DNA of 64,000 bases. Source: Niabella drilacis. Lineage in GTDB: Bacteria; Bacteroidota; Bacteroidia; Chitinophagales; Chitinophagaceae. The position numbers were made by a program, and so were the translations under genes. The stretch lies in NCBI RefSeq assembly GCF_900101395.1, contig NZ_FMZO01000004.1, forward strand, positions 187,367 through 251,366. The letters run 5' to 3'. Of this stretch, positions 42,341 through 50,158 are shown piece after piece. The notes under the pieces are model-generated. The model worked only from the letters and a program-made list of their open reading frames with translations. It made no database searches and was not told the DNA's origin. The stretch's first letter is position 1. Each line of letters begins with the position of its first letter.

Positions 42341-44188
42341 TTAATATCCCCGTTCATTCTTTCCTTCCATATAATTCATAAAGGCCTGGTTCACTACACG
42401 GTTACCTCCCTCTGTAGGGTAATCGCCGGTAAAATACCAGTCGCCCAGGTTGCCGGGGCAGGCTTTGTGAAGGTCTTCAATGCTTTGGAAGATCACCTGT
42501 ACCGGGATGTTCAAACCGGCCGGCGTGATCATTTCAGCGATCTTTTCCGTGATCTCATCCACTGTACTACTCTTGTAGAGCTGCTTCACCACGTTTTCCG
42601 TATGGAGGAGGTTTTGTTCCTTCAGCTCCTTACAGCGTTGCAGCAGCTCATTCAGCAGGGATTCTTTTCCCTGGTCCTTCAGCACATTTACAGCGGCATT
42701 AAAGGCAATAAAATCGCCCATTTTACTCATGTCGATCCCGTAGCAGTCCGGGTAGCGGATCTGCGGACAGGAGGAAACCACGATGATCTTTTTGGGTTTT
42801 AGCCGCGAAAGCATCTTGATAATGCTTTCTTTGAGCGTGGTACCTCTTACGATCGAGTCATCGATGACCACTATAGTATCGATGCCCGGGCGCACGGTGC
42901 CGTAGGTGATGTCATAAACGTGCTGTACCATTTCGTTACGGCTGGCATCTTCGGTAATAAACGTGCGCATCTTCACATCTTTGATCGCAATCTTATCGAT
43001 CCGGATGCGGCGGTTGACCATTTCGCTCAGTTTCTCCTCATCAAAATCTTTGCCCCAGCTAAGGATCCGTTCTGTTTTTATTTTGTTCAGGTACAGGTTC
43101 ATCCCTTTGTGCAGACCCAAAAAAGCTACTTCCGCGGTATTGGGTATATAGGAAAAGATGGTGTTTTTTAGATCAAAGTCGATCGCATTCAAAACCTGCT
43201 CGCTCAGGTTCAGGCCAAGTGCTTTCCGTTCCTTGTAAATTTTTTCGTCGCTGCCACGGGAGAAATAAATGCGTTCAAAGCTGCAGGCCCTGCGTTCGCC
43301 GGGAGTGACCACTTCTGCTATTTCATATGTGCCGTTTGCCTGCACCATCAGTGCGTTGCCCGGCATCAGTTCTTTTACTTCGTTTTCTCCTACGTTGAAG
43401 GTGGTGCGGATGGCCGAGCGCTCGGAGGCTGCAACGATCACCTCATCGTCGATATAATAATAGCAGGGGCGTATGCCGTGCCGGTCCCTGAATACAAAGC
43501 CGATGCCTTCCCCGGTCAATCCGCCTACGGCAAATCCTCCGTCGAACATCGGGATCACTTCCTGCAATACGCTTTTGATATCCACATTACCCGGGCTTTT
43601 TTTATCAGCTTCGATCAGGTAATGATGTACGATCTCCATCATAGCGGCCAGGTCGCTTTGTTTTTGAAAGGTTCCGGGAATAATATTTAACTTTTCGAAG
43701 AGCTCATTGGTATTGACCAGGTTGAAGTTGCCTGCGAGGGCCAGGTTGCGACCCGGTACCGTGTTTCTTTTAATAAACGGGTGACAGAAATCGGCGTTGT
43801 TTTTTCCCTGCGTACCGTAGCGCAGGTGACCCAGCAGCAGTTCCCCCAGGAACTTGATATGGCCCTTCATCAGGCCCGGGTGCTTCAGCGCGTCCGGGTT
43901 GTAGCGGCACAGTTCATCCACTTCGTCGGCAATGTTTTTAAACAGGCCGGAAATGGCCTGTGGTTCGGCACTGCGCATCCGGTGCAGAAAGGGATAGCCT
44001 GGTTCTACATTTAATTTGATGCTGGCAATACCTGCTCCGTCCTGTCCGCGGTTATGTTGTTTTTCCATCAGCAGGTAGAGCTTATTCAGCCCCCACATTA
44101 CGGTTCCATGCTGTTTTAAATAATGGGAAAAAGGCTTGCGGAGCCGTATAAAAGCAAGGCCGCATTCATGTTTTATGGGATCACTCAT
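42341..44188 (-). CDS. purF: Amidophosphoribosyltransferase-type protein (PurF), long Bacteroidota form
   Basis: First committed step of purine synthesis: PRPP plus glutamine gives phosphoribosylamine. The N-terminal Ntn-type glutaminase has Cys9 in IKHECGLAFIRL, with LLMEKQHNRGQDGAGIAS and GHLRYGTQGKNN. The phosphoribosyltransferase half has the PRPP loop VVIDDSIVRGTTLKESI. The length of 615 residues exceeds the ~500 of E. coli PurF, and the Cys is not at position 2, so processing of the leader or a variant role cannot be excluded. This long form is usual in Bacteroidota. A TAACTTTG box lies 21 bp upstream of the ATG. No other pur genes are adjacent. Confidence 0.88.
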   Translation of the reverse strand: MSDPIKHECGLAFIRLRKPFSHYLKQHGTVMWGLNKLYLLMEKQHNRGQDGAGIASIKLNVEPGYPFLHRMRSAEPQAISGLFKNIADEVDELCRYNPDALKHPGLMKGHIKFLGELLLGHLRYGTQGKNNADFCHPFIKRNTVPGRNLALAGNFNLVNTNELFEKLNIIPGTFQKQSDLAAMMEIVHHYLIEADKKSPGNVDIKSVLQEVIPMFDGGFAVGGLTGEGIGFVFRDRHGIRPCYYYIDDEVIVAASERSAIRTTFNVGENEVKELMPGNALMVQANGTYEIAEVVTPGERRACSFERIYFSRGSDEKIYKERKALGLNLSEQVLNAIDFDLKNTIFSYIPNTAEVAFLGLHKGMNLYLNKIKTERILSWGKDFDEEKLSEMVNRRIRIDKIAIKDVKMRTFITEDASRNEMVQHVYDITYGTVRPGIDTIVVIDDSIVRGTTLKESIIKMLSRLKPKKIIVVSSCPQIRYPDCYGIDMSKMGDFIAFNAAVNVLKDQGKESLLNELLQRCKELKEQNLLHTENVVKQLYKSSTVDEITEKIAEMITPAGLNIPVQVIFQSIEDLHKACPGNLGDWYFTGDYPTEGGNRVVNQAFMNYMEGKNERGY

Positions 44189-44208
44189 AACAATACAAAA
44201 AAGAAATG

Positions 44209-44216
44209 CAAAGTTA
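44209..44216 (-). promoter_or_regulatory. Predicted -7 element for purF
   Basis: The minus strand reads TAACTTTG, exactly TAnnTTTG, 21 bp upstream of the ATG at 44188. Confidence 0.5.
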
Positions 44217-44310
44217 CGATTTTGAAATTTAAAGATTGCTTAATATAGGTTAACCTGTTGCTTTATTTTACCATGCCGCAGGCTGGGTGCGGATCCCTAA
44301 GAAACGTTTG

Positions 44311-44985
44311 TTATGCGTCAATACCGCGGTTAAGGAACGCGATCATGGGCTGCAGGGCCTGGAAGGCTTTTACCGTGGTGCTTAGTAAGGATCTGGCAAC
44401 CAGTTCGGTATCCGGGAGGTTGGCCAGGGCCGTATAGCTTTTATACTTCAGGTAGGTGGCTGCGGGGTTATCCGGTTCGTACCCTTTGGGTACTCTCGAA
44501 AGGACCTGCCCCTCTTCCACGGCAAGGGAGCCATATGTATCCTTAAATTTTTTTGCCCCGAGGATCTTTTCAAATTCCGGCAGGTTATAATCGATCTCCT
44601 GCCGTACCCTGGCCAGTTCTGCAGACATCGGCTGCCAGAGGCCGCCCCCGGTAAAACTTGCCCCCGGCTCCAGGTGGAAGTAATACCCTGCCTTTACTGA
44701 TTTTTTCCCTTCGGCATTGATATAGGCGCCAAAATTGGATTTATAGGGTTCTTTGTTTTTGGAAAAACGCACATCCCGGTTGATCCGGAACAGACAATCT
44801 TTTGCCTTCAGATGTAAGATCGAAGGTTCGGTTTTGCCAAAGGCAGCGATCAGGGTATCCACAAACCCTGCAAAATCTTCGCGGGCGGCTTCATATTCCT
44901 TCCGGTGCGCATCAAACCAGGGTTTATTATTATGGTATTTGAGTGCTTCTAAAAATGTTAATGTAGCTTTCTGGATCATAGCCAT
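44311..44985 (-). CDS. DUF2461 domain-containing protein
   Basis: A 224-residue cytoplasmic protein of the DUF2461/TIGR02453 family. Hallmarks are LEALKYHNNKPWFDAHRKEYEAAREDF, DCLFRINRDVRFSKNKEPYKSNFGA and GYYFHLEPGASFTGGGLW. The function is unknown. The ATG at 44985 (MAMIQKATLTF) is chosen; the frame can be extended to 45021, but that extension runs into an interspersed repeat (copy B) that ends 20 bp upstream of this start. The promoter may therefore lie inside or beyond that repeat. Confidence 0.88.
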   Translation of the reverse strand: MAMIQKATLTFLEALKYHNNKPWFDAHRKEYEAAREDFAGFVDTLIAAFGKTEPSILHLKAKDCLFRINRDVRFSKNKEPYKSNFGAYINAEGKKSVKAGYYFHLEPGASFTGGGLWQPMSAELARVRQEIDYNLPEFEKILGAKKFKDTYGSLAVEEGQVLSRVPKGYEPDNPAATYLKYKSYTALANLPDTELVARSLLSTTVKAFQALQPMIAFLNRGIDA

Positions 44986-45004
44986 AAAGTTAAGCGATTT
45001 CTTC

Positions 45005-45272
45005 AATAGCCACAGAGCCACTGAAGCACTGGTTTTTTATTCCCATATACCGGCATCCAGGAGTGCGGTTTTTGTTCTTTCGTTACACAAAGTCCCCGCA
45101 CAACCCGGCATTTTTAATTCAGAAACCCGGATGCTTCTGTATTTTAGCGTTCCGGTGGTTTGGAACATGGAAATTTTTGAGCTACCTGTGCCCTGAGTAT
45201 CCGGGGAAAAGAGGGAGGCTCAGCCCCGGGCGCTGAGCAAAGGGAGCTCAGTGTTTCAGCACCTCAGTGGCC
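45005..45272. repeat. Interspersed element with CCACAGAG/CTCAGTGG inverted ends (copy B)
   Basis: The left end AATAGCCACAGAGCCACTGA continues GCAC..TTTTTTATTCCCATATA, matching copy A at 17347 nearly base for base after a short gap. The right end (rc from 45272: GGCCACTGAGGTGCTGAAAC) is its imperfect inverted partner. About 268 bp. The left end abuts the DUF2461 5' region; the right end overlaps the last codons of the 57-residue ORF. Confidence 0.5.
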
Positions 45273-45421
45273 TCATCGATGACCCGCCTGTTTTCGGTCA
45301 GGGCTTTATAGATATCCGGCCGGTCTGCTTTTACTTTATTCAGCACCACTTTATAAAATAATACCGGCACAGTAAATAAAAGGACCAGGATCAGCAGTAA
45401 GATTTTAGCACTATTTTTCAT
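45248..45421 (-). CDS. Small membrane protein overlapping the YtrA-type regulator
   Basis: A 57-residue ORF. One hydrophobic helix (ILLLILVLLFTVPVLFY) is followed by VVLNKVKADRPDIYKALTENRRVIDEATEVLKH. Its ATG (45421-45419) overlaps the last codons of the regulator gene in another frame (ATGAAAAATAG), so it is likely translated by coupling as the last gene of the ABC operon. The C-terminal six codons and the stop lie in repeat copy B, which may have replaced the original end. It is of no known family. Confidence 0.55.
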   Translation of the reverse strand: MKNSAKILLLILVLLFTVPVLFYKVVLNKVKADRPDIYKALTENRRVIDEATEVLKH

Positions 45422-45788
45422 ATTGTAATTTTTGTTTGTATCGGGTCAATAATTGATCCAGCTCGTCCGGGGCTATATCCAGCATGTGAAGGGTTCGTGC
45501 CAGCAGCGGCAGCTCCTGCTCAATAAACAGGTTCCGCCGGTATTGTTTCGCCTGCTGTATGCCATTGGCACTTATAAAATAACCGATCCCTCTTTTGTCT
45601 GTAATGATCTCCTGGCTTCGTAAAAAATCATAGCTGCGGGCCACCGTATTGGGGTTTACGGATAACTGCACGGCCAGTTCCCTTACACTGGGGATCTTTT
45701 CCTCCTGCTTCCATACAGCAAGCAGGATCTTTTCGCAGATAAAGTCCACGATCTGCAGGTATATCGGCTGGTTATTATTAAAGTTCAT
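45411..45788 (-). CDS. GntR-family transcriptional regulator, YtrA subfamily
   Basis: A 125-residue repressor. The N-terminal winged helix (1-70) has QIVDFICEKILLAVWKQEEKIPSVRELAVQLSVNPNTVARSYDFL, the typical GntR HTH. The effector region is very short, as in YtrA proteins that control ABC transporters. It is third in a four-gene operon behind the ATPase and permease, 5 bp after the permease stop. The operon promoter carries AGTGTA-N12-TACACT (47439-47462), close to the Bacillus YtrA operator. Autorepression of the operon is therefore likely, with an inducer that may be a cell-envelope stress signal. Confidence 0.92.
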   Translation of the reverse strand: MNFNNNQPIYLQIVDFICEKILLAVWKQEEKIPSVRELAVQLSVNPNTVARSYDFLRSQEIITDKRGIGYFISANGIQQAKQYRRNLFIEQELPLLARTLHMLDIAPDELDQLLTRYKQKLQYEK

Positions 45789-45793
45789 GATCG

Positions 45794-46585
45794 TTATTTA
45801 GCCTGTGTTTCTTTTAGTTTAAAATAAGTGGCCCAGTAAAACAGGGGGCCCCAGCCAAACATATAGAAGGCTCTCAGCAGGTTTATCAGGAAACTGTTCT
45901 CTATATACGGATCCGTTTTACTGGCCATCGAAATATAAGTCTTTTGAAAATCAGGATTTGAAAAAGACCAGTTGGGAATCTTCCAGAATGTGGGGATCGT
46001 GTTCGCAAATTTCATCAGCAGTGTGATCGTCACAGCGGTAACAATGATGGCGATCAGGTAGGTTTGTTTCCTGAATTGCAAGGAGCAATAGATGAACCAG
46101 CCCTGTACCGCTAAAAAGGGTGCAAAGAGACCGAGCTGTCTTTCCTGGTAGTCCTTACCGGGCGCTACATAACCAATGGATGCGAGCTGATTGGTGGCTA
46201 TCCAGGTGTAAAGTGCATCAGTGGCCTTAAACAGGAGGATAAGGGTGAGGTTGAATACGAGTACATTCTTTACCAGCTCCAGGAAGAGCTTTTCGGCAGC
46301 AGATGCGGGTATGCCCAGCTCGAAGACGGCGCTTTCCCGGGCCCGGTATTTCTGAAAAGTGGTTATAGCATAGGTGGTGCCCAAAACGCAAAGAACGGTA
46401 AGCGCAATGAGCAGGAAGTTGTCGGGGCTGTAGACCCGGTTCCCTCTCAGGTAGACCTGCAGCAGGAGGATGATGTTGAGCAGCAGGAAGAGGGCAATGA
46501 CACTGAGGATGTACTGCCTCCGGTTCTCGGTCCATTCTTTTTTTAATAGTAAAAGAAAGCGTTGAGTGCTGAATGTTTCATTCAT
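45794..46585 (-). CDS. ABC-2 type transporter permease
   Basis: A 263-residue membrane protein with about six hydrophobic segments (e.g. YILSVIALFLLLNIILLLQVYL, LIALTVLCVLGTTYAI, TYLIAIIVTAVTITLL). A cytoplasmic lead FLLLLKKEWTENRRQ is typical of ABC-2 permeases. Its ATG overlaps the stop of the ATPase gene by 4 bp (ATGA), so the two are translationally coupled and form one transporter. Direction and substrate are unknown; the YtrA-type regulator suggests a role in envelope or antibiotic stress. Confidence 0.85.
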   Translation of the reverse strand: MNETFSTQRFLLLLKKEWTENRRQYILSVIALFLLLNIILLLQVYLRGNRVYSPDNFLLIALTVLCVLGTTYAITTFQKYRARESAVFELGIPASAAEKLFLELVKNVLVFNLTLILLFKATDALYTWIATNQLASIGYVAPGKDYQERQLGLFAPFLAVQGWFIYCSLQFRKQTYLIAIIVTAVTITLLMKFANTIPTFWKIPNWSFSNPDFQKTYISMASKTDPYIENSFLINLLRAFYMFGWGPLFYWATYFKLKETQAK

Positions 46586-47427
46586 ATAGCGATATTTTGG
46601 GTGTGTGCAAAAAGCTGGTTGATCTTTTCTCCATTGGTCATTACGGCCTTATACAGCATTTCAAGATTGACTCCTGAAGGGTAACCGCTGTTATTGCCCG
46701 TAAGCGTTGCCCGCCCCCGGAGATTGTCTTCTGCAAACAGGATCTCTGCCCCGGGAGCTGCTTCGTTGCCAAACAAAAGCTGCCGGGAAATGGCCTCTAT
46801 GGATTGCGAAAAAATGAGCCGTCCCTTCCGGAGGATCGAAACATGGTCCAGCAGGTTGCTGAGGTCATTTACCTGGTGGGTGCTGATGATGACACATTTT
46901 GTTTCGTCAATATAACCCGGGAGCAGTTCTTTAAATGCGGCCCGGGACAGGATATCCAGTCCATTGGTGGGTTCATCCAGGAAGAGGTAAGGCGTATTGG
47001 CCGCCAGGGCAAAACTGAGCAGCAGCTTTTTCTTTTGACCGAAACTGAGGGCTTCTATATCATTGTCGTACCCGATATTGAAAGCAGTGAGACAATGGAT
47101 GAATTGTTTTTTACTGAACTGAGGATAAAAGGGGGCATATCCCTCAACGTATTGGGCAATGGTGATTCCGGGAAAAAAAGCAGTATCCGGAACAAAGAAA
47201 ACGGACCGGAGAAAGGAAGGGTGCCGGTATTGCGGCACTGATCCCTGTACTGTTATGGTTCCTGCCTGCGGAAACAGGAGGCCGGTCATGAGTTTGAGCA
47301 AAGTGGTCTTTCCCACCCCGTTATCGCCCAGCAGGCCATAGATCTGCCCCGGGTTAAAGACCTCCGTTACTCCTTCGAGGACGCGGGTCTTATTGTAAGT
47401 AAACGAAACTTCTTTTAAAGCAATCAT
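46582..47427 (-). CDS. ABC transporter ATP-binding protein of the YtrA-type operon
   Basis: A 281-residue ATPase. Walker A is GLLGDNGVGKTTLLKL, the signature is LSFGQKKKLLLSFALA (variant LSFGQ for LSGGQ), Walker B is YLFLDEPTNGLD, and the switch histidine is in IISTHQVNDL. The C-terminal ~60 residues are outside the core. It is the first gene of the operon ATPase-permease-regulator-small membrane protein. A TATATTTG -7 box at 47471-47464 and a YtrA-type operator just after it control the unit. Confidence 0.93.
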   Translation of the reverse strand: MIALKEVSFTYNKTRVLEGVTEVFNPGQIYGLLGDNGVGKTTLLKLMTGLLFPQAGTITVQGSVPQYRHPSFLRSVFFVPDTAFFPGITIAQYVEGYAPFYPQFSKKQFIHCLTAFNIGYDNDIEALSFGQKKKLLLSFALAANTPYLFLDEPTNGLDILSRAAFKELLPGYIDETKCVIISTHQVNDLSNLLDHVSILRKGRLIFSQSIEAISRQLLFGNEAAPGAEILFAEDNLRGRATLTGNNSGYPSGVNLEMLYKAVMTNGEKINQLFAHTQNIAI

Positions 47428-47438
47428 ACTACTGTTTT

Positions 47439-47471
47439 AGTGTATTAATTAAATAGTACACTGCAAATATA
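47439..47471 (-). promoter_or_regulatory. Promoter and YtrA-type operator of the ABC operon
   Basis: Reading the minus strand: TATATTTG (-7, 47471-47464), then AGTGTA-N12-TACACT (47462-47439) spanning the expected transcription start, then the ATG at 47427. The operator matches the inverted repeat known for Bacillus subtilis YtrA (AGTGTA-N13-TACACT) apart from one base of spacing. Confidence 0.7.
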
Positions 47472-47518
47472 AAACGTTAGAGCCGGATCTGCCAAATTTA
47501 TTTTTTGGGGTGGTAGTT

Positions 47519-47926
47519 GAGGCACTGAGGCATCGAATCTTTATGGCTCCCCGTAGTTCTTCCACAATAACTATAAGGACGGAATACAAAAGATTTGTGT
47601 TCTGAACATTCGCCTATGCGTCAGGTTGATTGTAAGCATTCAGTGGCCGAAGGCAAGGCTGCCGCGGACCGGCAATATAAGTCTCCCTCAAAAAGATTCC
47701 CGCCACGTTGTGGCTCCCCGGAAGTTCCTGTTACTAGATTTGCGGTGTGCGGCGCCTGTTTGCTATCATAAGACTTATGCGTGCTACATTTTATGGAAAC
47801 GGCGCTATCTTTAACTTTACGGCTATGCCAGTGTCGGGGATCTACATCTTCAAATTTCCATATCTCTGCGTTTGATCATAGAATGCTCTCAGCAGGCTTC
47901 AGTGTTTGCAGATCTCTGTGGCTATT
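47519..47926. repeat. Interspersed element, CTCTGTGGCTATT end (copy C), in a 500-bp gap
   Basis: The right end, read inward from 47926, is AATAGCCACAGAGATCTGCA then AACACTGAAGCC, like copy B's left end. The left end GAGGCACTGAGGC is only weakly similar. The element runs up to the ligA stop codon (47929). The 501-bp gap between the ABC promoter and ligA holds no credible gene; short open frames there have no protein character. Confidence 0.4.
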
Positions 47927-47928
47927 AC

Positions 47929-50025
47929 CTATTCCACCATCTTCAAAAACTCTGCTTCTGAAATGATCTTTACCGTATTGATCTTTTTTGCCTTTTCCAG
48001 TTTGCTGCCTGCATCCTCCCCAACCACCAGGTAGTTCAGTTTAGCGCTGACCCCGCCGAGGATCTTTCCGCCCTGGGCTTCGGCCATTGCTTCAGCTTCA
48101 CTGCGTTTTAAAGTGGGTAGTGTGCCGGTGAATAAAAAGGTCTGACCGGCAAGGGCCCCTGCGGCAGCCAGTTGTTTATGGGTATTGGTCAACTGTATGC
48201 CCAGGGCCTCCAGTTCTTTGATCATTTCAATATTGGAGCTGGTGCTGAAGAAATGCACGATACTGCCGGCCACTTTTGGACCGATATCCTCCAGGTCCTG
48301 CAGCTCCTCCTGCGAAAAGTTTTTTAACTCCAGCAGGTGGCCTACCTTATTGGCCAGCACTTTGGCGGTGGTTTCACCTACAAAGCGGATACCCAGCCCA
48401 AAGAGGATACGGTGCAGGGGTTGTTCCTTACTTTTTTCAATGGCCTGCTGCAGGTTGTCAATGGATTTTTTCCCAAACCCTTCCAGTGTGCCCAGTTTTT
48501 CAAAATCCAGTTTATAAATACCCGGAATGTCTTTCAGCCAGCCGAGTTCATAAAACTTGCGAACGTTGGCCTCCCCGAAGCCGCGGATGTCCAGCGCGTC
48601 CTTACTCACAAAGTGGATCATGCGCTCCACCACCTGTGCGGGGCATTCAATATTGATGCAACGCCAAACGGCTTCTCCTTCTTCTTTAAACAGGGGACTG
48701 CTGCAGATGGGGCAATCCTTTGGAAACAAAATGGGCGTTTCTGCACCTGTTCTCAGCGCTTCCAGTGATTTCACAATATAAGGGATCACGTCCCCGGCGC
48801 GTTCTACCAGAACGGTATCGCCGATCATCAGGTTCTTTTCCCTGATCACTTCTTCGTTGAACAGGGATATGGAGCTTACCGTAACGCCCCCGATAAAAAC
48901 GGGTTCAATTTTGGCTACCGGTGTAATGGAACCGGTGCGGCCTACCTGGAATTTTACCTCCAGCAGTTTGCTGGTAGCCTGCCGGGCTTTAAATTTAAAA
49001 GCGATGGCCCAGCGGGGGTGATGGGAGGTCATGCCCAATTGCTCCTGTACATCGATGGTATTGACCTTGATCACCATTCCATCGATCTCATAGGGTAACT
49101 GGTCTCTTTCTGTTTCAAATTCGAGGCAGTGGTCAATAACCTCTTCGATCCGGTCAAAGGTCTTCAGCTCTTTTACAGGGCTTCGGAAACCCAGCTCCCA
49201 CAGCAGTTTCAGCGATCCTTCATGCGTTTGCAGCGCCTCGGGGAGCGCCTGCCCGGGCAATAATGTATAATCGCTGATATGATATACAAACGCCTCCAGG
49301 TTGCGCCGCCGTACTTCCGCAGGGTCTTTGATCCGGAGTGTACCGGATGCCGCATTGCGGGGATTGGCCAGGGGAGCCAGTCCTTTTTCTGTAAGTTCCT
49401 CGTTGTATTTTTTGAAATTGTTCTTATTGATCAGTACTTCACCCCGTATTTCGATCTGCTGGATCCCGTACCTGCCGAATGCCGCAGAAAGCGGTACGCT
49501 CCGGATCTGCCTGACATTGGTGGTGATCTCATCGCCTTCTACTCCATTGCCCCGGGTAGCACCTCTTACCAGCAGGTCATTTTCGTAGATCAATGAAATA
49601 CTTCCGCCGTCAAATTTGGGCTCTACACAGTAAGTGATTTTATCCCTCTTGGATAACTGCAGCACTTTCCGGTCAAAATCTTTAAGATCATCGCTGTTAT
49701 AAGAGTTGTCCAGCGAAAGCATGGGCACCAAGTGCTGTACCGTTACAAAATTGCCGTTCAGGCTTTTGCCAACCCGCTGGGTCGGCGAATCTTTTGTAAC
49801 CCAGTCGGGCTGATCCTTTTCAACCGCCTCCAGCATTTTATAAAGGAGGTCATATTCCGTATCGGCCAGCAGCGGGTCATCCTGTACATAGTAGCGATGC
49901 TCATGAAAACGCAACACATTCCGCAGGGCTTCCAGTTCTTCCGGTGTTGCCGGCAGCTGTTTTCCTTCTTTTAAAAAGGAACGGGTCTGTTCCTGCAGCG
50001 CCAGTATTTCTTCCTTTGTATACAT
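47929..50025 (-). CDS. ligA: NAD-dependent DNA ligase
   Basis: A 698-residue replicative ligase that seals nicks using NAD+. The N-terminal Ia domain (HEHRYYVQDDPLLADTEYDLLYKML) binds NMN. The adenylation domain has the catalytic K137 in YCVEPKFDGGSISL, then IRGEVLINKNNF and EIDGMVIKVN. An OB fold, the four-Cys zinc site (CPICSSPLF...WRCINIECPAQ), helix-hairpin-helix repeats (IPGIYKLDFEKLGTLEGFGKKS) and a C-terminal BRCT domain (GQTFLFTGTLPTLKRSEAEAMAEAQGGKI) follow. All domains are complete. The BRCT end abuts interspersed repeat copy C. Confidence 0.97.
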   Translation of the reverse strand: MYTKEEILALQEQTRSFLKEGKQLPATPEELEALRNVLRFHEHRYYVQDDPLLADTEYDLLYKMLEAVEKDQPDWVTKDSPTQRVGKSLNGNFVTVQHLVPMLSLDNSYNSDDLKDFDRKVLQLSKRDKITYCVEPKFDGGSISLIYENDLLVRGATRGNGVEGDEITTNVRQIRSVPLSAAFGRYGIQQIEIRGEVLINKNNFKKYNEELTEKGLAPLANPRNAASGTLRIKDPAEVRRRNLEAFVYHISDYTLLPGQALPEALQTHEGSLKLLWELGFRSPVKELKTFDRIEEVIDHCLEFETERDQLPYEIDGMVIKVNTIDVQEQLGMTSHHPRWAIAFKFKARQATSKLLEVKFQVGRTGSITPVAKIEPVFIGGVTVSSISLFNEEVIREKNLMIGDTVLVERAGDVIPYIVKSLEALRTGAETPILFPKDCPICSSPLFKEEGEAVWRCINIECPAQVVERMIHFVSKDALDIRGFGEANVRKFYELGWLKDIPGIYKLDFEKLGTLEGFGKKSIDNLQQAIEKSKEQPLHRILFGLGIRFVGETTAKVLANKVGHLLELKNFSQEELQDLEDIGPKVAGSIVHFFSTSSNIEMIKELEALGIQLTNTHKQLAAAGALAGQTFLFTGTLPTLKRSEAEAMAEAQGGKILGGVSAKLNYLVVGEDAGSKLEKAKKINTVKIISEAEFLKMVE

Positions 50026-50158
50026 AGGCGCAATTTCGGATTTAAAAACCTAACTGCAAAGGGTCCGATTTCAACCGCAGGGCTGGCAGGGATTTTCGGG
50101 GGCGGCACTCAGGAGAAAATATCCCTGCATATTCTTCCTGCCTTAGCGTTTAACTAGC

